This document shows positions 48,252 through 64,000 of a DNA stretch of 64,000 bases, piece after piece (within the stretch, counting starts at the first letter, position 1; the number at the start of each line of letters is the position of its first letter). A program made the position numbers and the translations under genes. Below the pieces are notes generated by a model, which saw only the letters and a list, made by a program, of their open reading frames with translations, searched no databases and had not been told where the DNA came from. This DNA comes from Allacma fusca (Eukaryota > Arthropoda > Collembola > Symphypleona > Sminthuridae): the NCBI GenBank assembly GCA_947179485.1, contig OX359247.1:7035060-7099059 (forward strand), given 5' to 3'.

Positions 48252-48839
48252 CTGATATAACGTCTCAGATGTCTAAATCATGATCAAAGTCCACGTTTTG
48301 TGCACATTTATAATCCATTATTATTATTATCATTTCCCATTACTATTATTATTGTTACAATACAGGTATTGTTTTGTGTTCCTGTCCACAGTTTCTTCCA
48401 AGAATATAAACTAAAGTTAATTTTTATGTTACTTGATGACCTTTTATTAGGAATAGATCTACATTCAGGTTTGTGTGGATGAACATCTTACGTGGGGAGT
48501 AATTTGAGAGATAATCTCAGGAACCTTCGAAGCATGAGGAATTCTGATAATTCCCTTGTTCTTCGTAAATCTAGCCTTTGTAAAACTCCTTAAAACCACT
48601 GAGTTGTAACAAATTCTTTGGGGATTCGATCCAGTATGAAATTATTCGGATTCTAAATTTGTCATCACAATACCTGAAAGTGCATCGCAGGGTTGTTGAT
48701 TCTTTCAAGACGTATAGATACGTGAGGGTTTTTGCCAGGGATGTCAATTTCCAATTTTGTGATTACAATTAACGATTAACGATTACTTCGAAAACAAAAT
48801 GAATTTATAATTACAATTAATGATTAATGGGCTTATAAC

Positions 48840-49200
48840 TAATAATTAATAATTACGATTAACGATTACTTTAAAAATATTATTCACTGATGATTACAAT
48901 TAACGATTACTTTAGAAATAATTTTCACTGATGATTACAATTAACGATTACTTTAGAAATAATTTTCACTGATGATTACAATTAACGATTACTTTAGAAA
49001 TATTATTCACTGATGATTACAATTAACGATTACTTTGAAAATATTATTCACTGATGATTACAATTAACGATTACTTTAAAAATAATTTTCCGTGTTGATT
49101 ACAATTAACGATTACTTTAGAAATAATTTTCACTGATGATTACAATTAACGATTACTTTAAAAATAATTTTCATTGATGATTGCAATTAACGATTAACGA
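48840..49200. repeat. Tandem array, 41-bp unit, left arm of transposon 2
   Basis: About eight copies of a unit containing ACTTTAGAAATAATTTTCAC followed by TGATGATTACAATTAACGAT. Copies differ by a few substitutions. Confidence 0.9.
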
Positions 49201-49469
49201 TTATTTTGAAAATTAATTAATTGAGGATTGCAATTAACAATGTAATGTGGGTATTTAGATACTGCTTGCATTTATCATTTTAATAAGCTAACTTGTACAA
49301 AGGGTGAGACGAGGAGTTCAGGATTCTGTTCATGTCGTGTAAACTGCTCTGATCGTAAACAGAGTGTATTATATCCTTTATATTATCAGCCAGATACACC
49401 GGACACTGCTTAGTAAAAACTTCTTCGAACCCTAGACTGCTTAGAATTTTGGAGACGTCGCCAGCCCGA

Positions 49470-49990
49470 TAATTGATGATTACAATTGATAATTGATTTT
49501 TGAAAACGGCTAATTGATGATTACAATTGATAATTGATTTTTGAAAACGGCTAATTGATGATTACAATTGATAATTGATTTTTGAAAACGGCTAATTGAT
49601 GATTACAATTGATAATTGATTTTTGAAAACGGCTAATTGATGATTACAATTGATAATTGATTTTTGAAAACGGCTAATTGATGATTACAATTGATAATTG
49701 ATTTTTGAAAACGGCTAATTGATGATTACAATTGATAATTGATTTTTGAAAACGGCTAATTGATGATTACAATTGATAATTGATTTTTGAAAACGGTAAA
49801 TTGATGATTACAATTGACGATTGATTTTTGAAAAAGGTTAATTGATGATTACATTTGATGATTGATTTTTGAAAAAGGTTAATTGATGATTACATTTGAT
49901 GATTGATTTTTGAAAAAGGTTAATTGATGATTACAATTGATGATTGATTTTTGCAAAAAGGTTAATTGATGATTACAATTGATGATTATT
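49470..49990. repeat. Tandem array, 41-bp unit, right arm of transposon 2
   Basis: About eight near-identical copies of a unit containing CTAATTGATGATTACAATTG and ATAATTGATTTTTGAAAACG, then about four diverged copies (49,800-49,990). The homogeneous block points to recent expansion. Confidence 0.92.
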
Positions 49991-50176
49991 TCAAACAATC
50001 CAAGCTTACTAAATTAACGATTGATGATTAATAATTAGTAATCATTAATCGTTAATCATTAATCGAGATTATTAATCGTTGACATCCCTGGTTTTTGCCG
50101 AAGTTTAAATGTTATATTACATTTGTGAGACCCGTGACTACATCATGGAATACGGGTCCATAGTGTAACTTGAAAT

Positions 50177-50509
50177 CAGGGACGGGAATTCGAATTCGAG
50201 TCGGAATTAGAAAAGGAATTATATTCAAAAAATTGCGTGGTAGTTTAGATTAGAAACGCTTAATGCGCTACGTATCGCTTATGTTTTTGTGATTGAATAA
50301 TTGTTCTTTTGAATAAATTCCCATTTTTTGTAACAATATCCGAAAAGTGTTTGAATCGGATTCCAAATTCCAGAAGTATTCAAATATATTAGAATCTGTA
50401 TCAGAATTCAAATTTTTAAGTATTAAAAAAAGTAATCAAAATTGAAATCGAAATTAGAAAGTATTCGACTCAGAATTTAAATCCGTATGTTTCCGATATC
50501 CCGTCCCTC
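50177..50509. mobile_element. Non-autonomous hAT-like MITE 3 (333 bp)
   Basis: Begins CAGGGACGGGAAT and ends ATCCCGTCCCTC (one terminal mismatch), flanked by the exact 8-bp duplication CTTGAAAT (50,169-50,176 and 50,510-50,517). The interior is rich in GAATTC / GAATTCG-like words on both strands and contains no coding frame. Confidence 0.88.
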
Positions 50510-50556
50510 CTTGAAATCTTTGAGCATGTTTAAATTTTAAATCCCTGCCAATTCAT

Positions 50557-52007
50557 CAGGGATGTCAATGATTAATAATCACGATTAATGATTAACGATT
50601 AACGATTACTAATTATTAATTATCAATCGTTAATTTAGTAAGCTTGGATTTTTTGAAATAATCGTTAATTGTAATCATCAATTAACCGTATTCGAAAATC
50701 AATCATCAATTTTAATCGCCAATTATTAAATTATAAACCATTAATCATTAATTATTGTAATTGAAATTGGAAGTTTGTCAAAAAGTAATTTGTAATCGTA
50801 ATCGTATATGAAAATTCATCAAAAAGTAATTTGTAATTGCAATCATTACTGAAACTTTACTGAAAAGTAATTTGTAATTTTATTGTAATCGTAAATGATA
50901 ATTTAGAAGAAAGTATTTTGTAATCGTAATCATCAATCACATTTTCCCCAAAGTAAGCATTAATCCTAATAAATAATAGGGAATTTGAAACGGGGCAACA
51001 TTTTCTCAATAATTTGTCTCGCCTGACAACGTTAGACTCATTGTGGCCGAAAGCTTGTACATTAGAAACTTTTTAATACACAATTTACAATAAACAGATA
51101 CTGGTAACCATATAAAGCAATGATTATTTTAATGTATCATATTCAGTTACTACTTACTACAAGTTCGTAGCTATTATTTTTGTGGAATACAACGAAGTCT
51201 CACAAATTGAAGCGAAGATTTATTTTAAGAATACAAAAATATAATCTACACCATGTAAAAAATGCGGGTGACGTCTCACCGCAAGTATTGCTTTGCTCTG
51301 TTCATCGATTAACTAAAGTAACAAATTTTTAAAAAGAGTCACTAATTGTGATTGCCAATTAAATATTTTATAAAAAGACTATCATTAGTTGTAATCTAAA
51401 ATTAAATCATTTTTAAAAGGTAATAATTAGTTGTAATCTAAAATTAAATGATTTTTAAAAGGTAATAATTAGTTGTAATCTAAAATTAAATCATTTTTAA
51501 AAGGTAATAATTAGCTGTAATCTAAAATTAAATGATTTTTAAAAGGTAATAATTAGTTGTAATCTAAAATTAAATAATTTTTAAAAGATCCGTTAGTTAT
51601 AATAGAAAATTTAATATTTTTTAAAAAATAATCGTTAATCGAAATCATCAATGAAAATAATTTTTAAAGTAATCGTTAATTGTAGTCATCAATGAAAATA
51701 ATTTTTAGAGTAATCGTTAATTGTAATCATCAATGACAATTATTTTTAAAATAATTGTTAATCGTAATCATCAATGCAAATTCTTTTTAAAGTAATCGTT
51801 AATCGTAATCATCGATGAAAATAATCTTTAAAGTAATCGTTAAAATAAATCATCAATGCAAATTATTTTCAAAGTAATCGTTAATCATAATAATTAATTC
51901 GTAGTCACAATTCAATTAATCGTCAATTGTAATTATAAATTCATTTGGTTTTTGAAGTAATCATTAATTGTAATTTGTAATCACAAAATTGGAAATTGAC
52001 ATCCCCA
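50557..52007. mobile_element. Non-autonomous hAT-like transposon 4, inverted relative of element 2
   Basis: Starts CAGGGATGTCAATG and ends AATTGGAAATTGACATCCCC. Its left part is the reverse complement of the right end of element 2 (the stretch around TTAGTAAGCTTGGATT), and its right part is the reverse complement of element 2's left end. It is therefore the same family in opposite orientation, but more diverged. It holds arrays of about 42-bp (51,375-51,590) and 41-bp (51,620-51,890) period. I cannot find a convincing target-site duplication; the right terminus has decayed (CCCC instead of CCCTG). No transposase frame. Confidence 0.8.
51375..51590. repeat. Tandem array, ~42-bp unit, inside transposon 4
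   Basis: About five copies of a unit containing TAATAATTAGTTGTAATC and TAAAATTAAATSATTTTTAA (S = C or G). Confidence 0.88.
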
Positions 52008-57237
<5,230 letters not shown>

Positions 57238-58014
57238 GCCGATGATTACGAGTTTCTTTTATTCTTTCCTTATGTAAAATTGAAAAATTTATTGAGAATT
57301 AACTAACAATGAGTTGTATCCAATTGTTTATTCGTTTAAAAATTTCGTCTATAAAAAACTAACTAGTTTGTTAAACCTGATACGTACATATGTATTTACG
57401 TGACACGGTAGATGTATACGTACGTACTACGTGTATACATACATACATACATTGAGATCATTATAACTTACCCAATTTCTTATTTTCTTGTTTGATAAAA
57501 ATTGGAAACGTAGAAAATGATGGAATTATTGGCAAGGAGTATATTGAAGATGATATCTACAGACTTTTCTTCACTTGTCATACTTTCAGTTATTTTGGCT
57601 TCTCATCATAATTACTAACTTCATTACAGTTTAAAACTTCCGAATGAAGTTTTTTAATTGAGAGCATCCTTGTCAGTCTTGGCTTATGAATCGGTACTGG
57701 TTAGGGCACTTAAAGATTAGGACATGATGAGACTGACCTGGCGTCGGTCCGAATGCTAATTTTATGCATACGTTTTTACATATGTGAATTAAAATAGGAA
57801 TTCATTTCAATTCATCTCCATACTCATCTGATTGATGTTCATTCGTGCCTGAAAATTATGGAGCAAGTCTTTAAGGCTAGTTGCTTATAGCAGTGCTGCT
57901 CAGACTTTTGATACACTTGTGTCAGGGAAGACAATTGCTGCTGTCAAATTATACAGTTCTTGAGTCTTCCCCTATATTGAAATTAGCTAAAGATTGACTT
58001 TGATAGGCAGGTGA
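57238..58014. other. Intergenic between KRR1 and MGME1
   Basis: No gene seen. Contains a short CATA tract near 57,430-57,450 and presumably the MGME1 promoter. Confidence 0.45.
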
Positions 58015-61000
58015 ATGATGCCAGCTGGAATACCCGTGATGGTCAAAATGGTTGCTCCGTTGCTGGCAGAACCCTTCGGACGTTCATTGATGGTTGCATT
58101 GTTGTGCCGGCGAAGTTTTGCTTCCAAGCCAACCAAGACAGCAGAAGCTGTAGCCCCGAAGAAGGTAAAGCAAATCAAGCCCACAAAAAAGAAGAAGACT
58201 TTATCCCGAGTCCAAATGTTGTACGTTGAAAATAATTTGTTGTTCGGGAAGCTTATGGAAACTAAGAAAGACAAAATCACAAGGATTAAAAAGGAAAATG
58301 GAATTAATAGTACAAGCTCAGACGATTCGCAAGCTTACGCTCCAGTTGGAAAATCGACAGAGGATTACAGCAAAGAATGGGAGCTCCAGCGGGCTCTACA
58401 ATATCATCCTGACCGCGTCAAAGTTAGGTACAATATAGAGGACGGGAACAGTAGCCCATCAACATCAACAGATAATACCGGTACATCTACAAATGATGTA
58501 ATCTCGGTTTTCACTCCAATAAGTTCGGATACAAGGGAAGATTCTAAAATGAATGAAAGCAATAGCCAAGAGGAGTCAATAATAAGAGTAACGTCTTCAG
58601 TAGTGCCCGTATCATTTCCTTACTTGCCTAACAAAGATTCCAAACACAAAATGCCAAGTGTTACTCGAATTTTGGGGGATACAATGCCACCGGAACAAAG
58701 AGCTGTGCTGGAGAGGTGGGAGAAAAAAATGCGGGAGAAGTTGGGTGACGAAGGATTCCGTTTGTACAGAGAAGGTACCTTTTAATGACTTCCATCTTCC
58801 ATAGAACGTAGATCATCTTGTTTGAACACTTTTTATCCTGCCGACACTCATTTTATGGTTTTTAAAGTTTTTTTGGTAATAATGCCAAGAAATAAGAGTA
58901 CTTTCGTAAATTGAAAATTGGTTGCAAATATTTTCCATTAACCAAGTTGTTCGATGTTTATGTCCTAATGCATCATGTACGTGTGGTGTGAGTGTGTATT
59001 ATGTATGCTTTACTTCTTCTTCTTTTTCTTCTTCTTCTTCTTCAGCTTAAGCTACCGTAAAATTGATTATATGATGAGTAGTTACCAGGCTGTTAATTCG
59101 CTGGGTGTAGGAAGTCCCTACAGCGAGCTTAAGTACTGGGTGAGACGTGTGAGGGAAGATGAAATCTGGAATTAAAAAAGTTGTCCATCCATGTGTACAT
59201 AATTAAGTATTGAATTGCATTCCTCGGATTTTTTATACTCCACTACTAAGAATCATTGGGCTAGTATTGGCTTGTTTTTTTACTCTAAGTGATGCGATGA
59301 GGATGATCTGATGTGTGTGTGCCGTTGCTGGTAAAAGGCAACGTCAAACAATATCACATTGGAATAATACATGTCCTCATTCTATAGATTGAAAAACGGT
59401 CAATAATGACTTGAGATTGTAGGGTTGGAGAAGAAATCCAACAAATAAAACCATGAGCGCAAAGCACAATAATTAGGTGAGCAAAAAAGGACCTCCTTTA
59501 AAAGTTCCATTACTGAAGAGTCGCTGATTTCCTCAAATGCAAATCAACCATAAAGAGGTAGCGCAAGCTTCAGTTCAGCAGTGTATCTGATGATCCTCTT
59601 GGGATTACTTCTTGGCTTTCTTCTCCATTGTATATCTACCTATATATTTCTGTAAGTCCTAGTTTGGTCACAGGAAATTCGTAATGATAGAGAATTAGCA
59701 TATGTTGTTCGGGAAGGTGCACTGTTCTAATAAGCCATGTTTTATAACAATAACCCCACTATAAATCCAAATGGATAAGACCAATATAATTGGCAATATT
59801 GAATGAATCATGTTCGGACTTTTATCATTCATAATGCGTTTATATGCTTACAATTACTGCAAATTCCAACATGGAATAATAGGATGAGAGTCGCAACTTA
59901 TGACTACTTACAAGGCATACGGTAATTATTACCATCTCTGCAGGACTGTAAGGAATGACCAGTAACAGTAACTATAAACATGAGTGTTTATTGCTCTTCT
60001 AAAAATGTATGGAAACGAGCTTTTAGAAAAAAAATTGTACAAGCAAATACTGACCTTTGCAATTCAGAACTAATTGGAGAATCGATACTTAGGCAAGAAA
60101 CACTTATTTTATTGAAGAATTTAGAATGAGGGAAGATTATGCTTGGAAATATTGTAGTGTAGGACTACTTGCTCTATTATTCCCTGAACCTGCACCTGCT
60201 CTTATCTGGTGCAATTTATCATAAAGGTAGGTCTTAATTTGTAGGTAGTTGCCCCTACATTAGCTTTGAAACAGTGGGATATCATTCCTTTTACGTCGAT
60301 TGATTATTTAATACAATAATTTATGATTTTCTCCGCATCTATGATTTGGTTTTATTGTCGCTGATTTATTAGATGCAATATTTGTTTTTCTCATTCGGAC
60401 AATGCGGGATATGGCCTATCATTATTTTTGTATTGAATTTTCGCACTGAGCTGTTATTGTCGTTGAAGCCGAGACATACATGCATACTCACATCAGAAGT
60501 AATTGCATACTTGTGAGTAACAAATACTAATTTGAGTACATTGTACAGTAGATGTATGAACTATGTACTATTAAATTGCTATTGTAATGGATACTTTTAC
60601 CAGAGACAGAGACGTACCTTACATACAAGGTAGTCGTAGGTCGTAGTATTACACAGAAGATTATTTAACTTTTAAGAGTTATGTACAAGGAAGGTACTTT
60701 TTTTCAGTGTGTTATTTATAGTTTGAAGTAAAATCTCGTTATGTGTATAAGTATTTTGGAATGGTTAGAGTAACTATGGAGTTGGTACAGTAAAGTGACG
60801 ACGGAATGGAATACCGTCGAGTCGAGGGTACATTTGATACAGAAAGAATGTCAATTGACCGGAATGAATGCGCCTCCTGGGGAATCGCAATGTCTTTCCA
60901 TGCATGAAAAATACATTTACTGTAATTACATGCATGCCCAATCCTGTGCACAATGTAGTTCCCTATGAAGAATTCATGTGCGTTGTTCTGATGTGATTTT

Positions 61001-62383
61001 TCTAAGTGGTAGTAGTATAGTTTGTAGTTTGTACCATGGGATCATTGTTGCTTATTAGCGTTGAAATTCAGGAACTCAGCAGTTACTTAATAGGAAACTA
61101 ATTAGAAAATCAGGGATATATACATTACTTGCATTGGAATTGTATTCTTGAATACTTGAATAACTACATGTCATTTTTGTGTAATGGATCATTCATTCCT
61201 TTTTGGCATTGATGCTTCTGGCAGCAGTGTCGTTTAATTTGTGAGCAACTCAAATAATGATAATTCCCATGAATGCCACAGGCCACTGGGTACCAACCGA
61301 GTCGGCCAAATATCAATGAAGAAACCTTAGCCTGAAATGAAAAAAAAAATCAGGCAAGGAAGGAAATTACAACGGAGCTATTATTTGTATGTCAAATCAA
61401 CTTATATGTATATACAAGATACAAAATAACTTTGTCCACTTGAACATTGCCACTAGTTTAATTGTTTGCAAAACTCGGCTTTGGACTTGTTGTTAAATTT
61501 TGTAAACATTGGAATTTCTGCAGGTTTTCAACTTGCCTCATTAAAGTCATTTTATGCTTTTGTATTGATTGACTGACTTTTAGCACTGCAGGGTTAGTCT
61601 TGCAAGGAATAGGAATGAAACGAGGACGGAATGTAATCAGTAAAATAATCGAGAAAAACTTCATTTCAGGCACAGATATAAAGAAGTGCATAAAATTTTT
61701 AATTAGTCGTAACTCGTACCAACTCCGGTCTTTCCATGCATATTCATAAAGATAGCGATCTAGATCATTGGTATTTGTCATGTGCTGCACGGTTGCTGGT
61801 CATTTAATTGATTCTTTGCTTTGAATTGTGGCGTGGAACTTGTACACACAGTAGTACATTCTATCTGAATGTTTTGATAGCTACATATGCCAAGACAAGT
61901 AGGCCAATAAAGTAAGCAGACGTGAGATAATAAAGAAATCGTAAAAATACCAAGGTGTACATACGATTTGATCAGATTAAAGTGGAGTGTAAGAAGTGTG
62001 TTGTGCATTGTGTGTCTTTTGTATATGTATGTATATATCTACATAGGCTCATCGTAATTCATATGCGAGGGAATTGTTGGATGGACTGGAATTCAGCAGT
62101 TGTTAATTTGTCTTGTATTCACTATTGTTTTTCTTATCTTGATTGAATATATTGTCTCTAATGCAGGGATCTTGAATAACGGTCGCGATCTACATGCAAA
62201 CATCCGAGAGATCCTGAGTGGTACGCCGGAAGATCATTTATTCATTCCTGAACGCATTGAGGGTCATTGGAGGAGTCTGAGAAGCGTCTTGGCTGGCATG
62301 AAACAAGTTCATGCACTGGAAAGTCACGTTGCTCATTCATCCCTTGCGTATTGTGGCATCGTTGACTGTATTGCACAGTTCAG
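58015..62383 (+). CDS. MGME1: Mitochondrial genome maintenance exonuclease 1 (MGME1), partial, continues right
   Basis: Two exons seen: join(58015..58774, 62167..62383), phase 1 then phase 2; the gene runs past the window. MGME1 is a mitochondrial PD-(D/E)XK single-strand exonuclease that trims flaps during mtDNA replication. The N terminus is Met/Arg/Leu-rich with CRRSFASK, a good mitochondrial presequence. A long low-complexity Lys- and Ser/Thr/Asp-rich region follows (about residues 45-200). The family core begins at KMPSVTRILGDTMPPEQRAV, then WEKKMREKLGDEGF; exon 2 gives NNGRDLHANIREILSG, EGHWRSLRSVL and ALESHVAHSSLAYCGIVDCI (the strand before the catalytic Asp). The catalytic D-x-K segment must lie in later exons. 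Two adjacent ATGs (58,015 and 58,018) are possible starts. The pre-core linker is longer than expected. The intron is about 3.4 kb, large for this window. Confidence 0.88.
59013..59043. repeat. (TTC)n / pyrimidine microsatellite in MGME1 intron 1
   Basis: Imperfect trinucleotide TTC tract ending in TTCAG. Confidence 0.8.
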
Positions 62384-64000
62384 GTAGGTCCTCATTATTT
62401 TCAGAATCAATGGTAATAATTATTTTGATGAATTTGTGTTTGCTTCTAAAAATGTACATAATTAGGTGTTGTATTTGTTATTCTGTGTACCGGAATTATT
62501 GTATTTATACAAGCACACGTAAGGTGGTTTTGCATTTTCACCTGATGTATTTTTCCAGCTCAACTACAGATGTAAAACGTGTAAATGGTGAAATGATATT
62601 TCAATTATGTAGCTCTGGTATGCCACACACATTCTGACATACAAATACTTTTGTAATTCCGAATCAATACTATGAATTGTACATGTAAACACTGGTTCAG
62701 ACAGAGCATGTAGATACTCAATAGTACATACGTGATGTTCAATTACATGATGTTGCTTTTGCTTTCTAAAGACGATACTTTATTGCGGGGAAATGGTTTT
62801 TCATACTTTTACATTCGTGATGTGTGGTAAAATAAGGCAATTGAATTGTAGAGTGTGCATGTTCTTTATGTAGCACTGCCATTGTGGTTGGGTTTGGGTT
62901 CTTTAATGTGTTGTTGGAAATTGCGTAATGTACAGGGAGTATGTATCTAAGTTCGTGTGAGCATATGATAAAAAAATACCAACAAAGTAATGTACACTTT
63001 GGTTTGGAATTTGCAAAGATTTAGTTGTACACTTATTCTTTTTAAAAGGTGGAGGATTTCAAAATGTAGATAAATATCCTTTTTACTGATGTTGTCAAAG
63101 TTGTCATTGATGCCTGGTCATTTACTTTGGGTGCTTTTTTCTGTTTTTAGTTTCATCTTCTTGCTACTTCTTCCCTTTCCTTTCACAATGTTGCTGGGTA
63201 ATTTTTCAAGTAAATTCTAGTATTTCTTTCGCAAAAGTGATGGTTCATTGTTGAAACGAGCTTCTGTGCTGAGCATGTGTGATAGCGGCGGAATGACTAG
63301 GTAATAAAATGATTAAAGTCACTTGTCATACCGTATTATATCATTCATTTGTTTCAGAGGCTGAAATGAAAACTTTTTATTCTTTTTGCTTATTCTTTGA
63401 TAATGGTATTTTGTTTGTTTCACCACATTGTCTTCTGAATGTAGCTCTCTGTCTGACCAGTCCCAGGGCAGTGTGATATATGATTCATTATTTCATATCA
63501 TTGGTATGCATTACAGTATTACATGGTTTACAAAAGATTTTAGGACAGGAATTGTTCAGGTTTTGCCCCTCATCTTTCATCTATGGAATTTAGCTTGTCT
63601 CGTCTCCAATGTAATGGTGGAGTTGTCCGAAGTCCGAATGCTTTGTATCATAGCATTTCAAGGAATGTATCTCTGATGATCCCCTGGCTTACTTACGGAA
63701 TGTAAAGAATAGAAAGAAGAGTAATTTCGAGATTCTCGTTTCATGCCTTCTTCATTTGTCAATGTTTTTATCGTGTGCGTATATGGAAACAAATGATTTT
63801 CATTTCAAAGGGACTTTATGATGCCTACAAGGAGTTTGGATTCCGTTGGCGAAGCCATACATTTACCAACTTGTTGCACACCATAGCATGTAGTCAGTGT
63901 TATTTATTTAGCTGTCCTGTGTTGACAGAACAAGTCAGCAAGACGAATGAAGTGATAATGAAATGAGCAAATTAAACTTATGGAGTCTCCCAAGCCATAA
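62384..64000. other. Presumed MGME1 intron 2 to the window edge
   Basis: I looked for the next MGME1 exon (a D-x-K strand such as IDWKTS) and did not find one. Acceptor-like AGs near 62,560, 63,443 and 63,810 lead into frames without MGME1 motifs, so they are probably not exons. Confidence 0.45.

Larger units (their letters stand above)
48736..50090. mobile_element. Non-autonomous hAT-like transposon 2 with tandem-repeat interior
   Basis: Begins CAGGGATGTCAA and ends TTGACATCCCTG, a perfect 12-bp inverted terminal repeat, flanked by the 8-bp target-site duplication GTTTTTGC (48,728-48,735 and 50,091-50,098). Both are classical for hAT elements. No transposase frame. The interior has two arrays of a 41-bp period (48,840-49,200 and 49,470-49,990) separated by about 240 bases of non-repetitive DNA. 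All repeats are variations on GATTACAATTAACGATTA or GATTACAATTGATAATTGA. Confidence 0.93.

Noticed and set aside
47299..52007. Complex repeats read as a CRISPR-like or centromeric satellite array
   Set aside because: Inverted termini with target-site duplications show they are internal arrays of transposons, and the genome is eukaryotic.
59013..59175. Short frame after the TTC tract in MGME1 intron 1
   Set aside because: A pyrimidine tract plus AG looks like an acceptor, but the following frame has no MGME1 similarity and exon 1 joins exon 2 directly in phase.
63775..63966. Candidate third exon of MGME1 (frame with YDAYKEFGFRW)
   Set aside because: It lacks the family's D-x-K catalytic strand and I could not match phase and motif together.

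Overview
The window is eukaryotic nuclear DNA, almost certainly from an arthropod. Genes are split by GT-AG introns, the background is AT-rich, and the conserved genes are animal orthologues (VAT1, PDCD2, TRPT1, KRR1, MGME1). A springtail or another soil or plant-associated arthropod would fit the intron-bearing cyanase and CtlX-type hydrolase, but I cannot prove the clade from sequence alone. Gene models were assembled by hand: each exon chain keeps frame across plausible GT-AG junctions and ends at a stop unless stated. No rRNA, tRNA, operon or CRISPR array was seen.

Layout. 1.7-5.1 kb: a two-exon cyanase, a possible small secreted protein, a three-exon Kazal-type peptide and a CtlX/DDAH-like guanidino-group hydrolase. 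7.9-12.4 kb: three tandem secreted single-C2-domain genes with identical exon structure. 13.05-13.55 kb: a small secreted protein of unknown function. 15.0-28.9 kb: three tandem minus-strand MFS transporters of the MFSD4 / sodium-dependent glucose transporter 1 type. The middle copy has an in-frame stop, and it was duplicated together with several kilobases of upstream DNA. 28.9-35.9 kb: no recognisable gene. 35.9-39.05 kb: a VAT1-like quinone oxidoreductase. 39.7-41.9 kb: a 616-aa secreted protein with a long Ser/Thr/Pro/Asn-rich stalk and two C-terminal six-cysteine CS-alpha-beta (defensin-like) modules. 43.1-46.8 kb: PDCD2 and, convergent to it, TRPT1/Tpt1. 47.3-52.0 kb: a pile of four non-autonomous DNA transposons with terminal inverted repeats, three of them with exact target-site duplications. 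53.2-57.2 kb: KRR1, with a small TA-flanked MITE in its last intron. 58.0 kb to the window end: the first two exons of MGME1, which runs off the right edge.

How the parts relate. The right half holds housekeeping genes for ribosome biogenesis (KRR1, PDCD2), tRNA splicing (TRPT1) and mtDNA maintenance (MGME1). The left half holds lineage-specific secreted and transport genes that expanded by tandem duplication, plus two enzymes with bacterial affinities. Both enzymes (cyanase, CtlX) belong to families whose reactions release carbamate and hence ammonia and CO2. The observations most worth following up are that enzyme pair, the double CS-alpha-beta protein, the transporter array with a single nonsense codon and patchy near-identity, a C2 paralogue that lost calcium ligands, and the transposon cluster built on ~41-bp tandem repeats.
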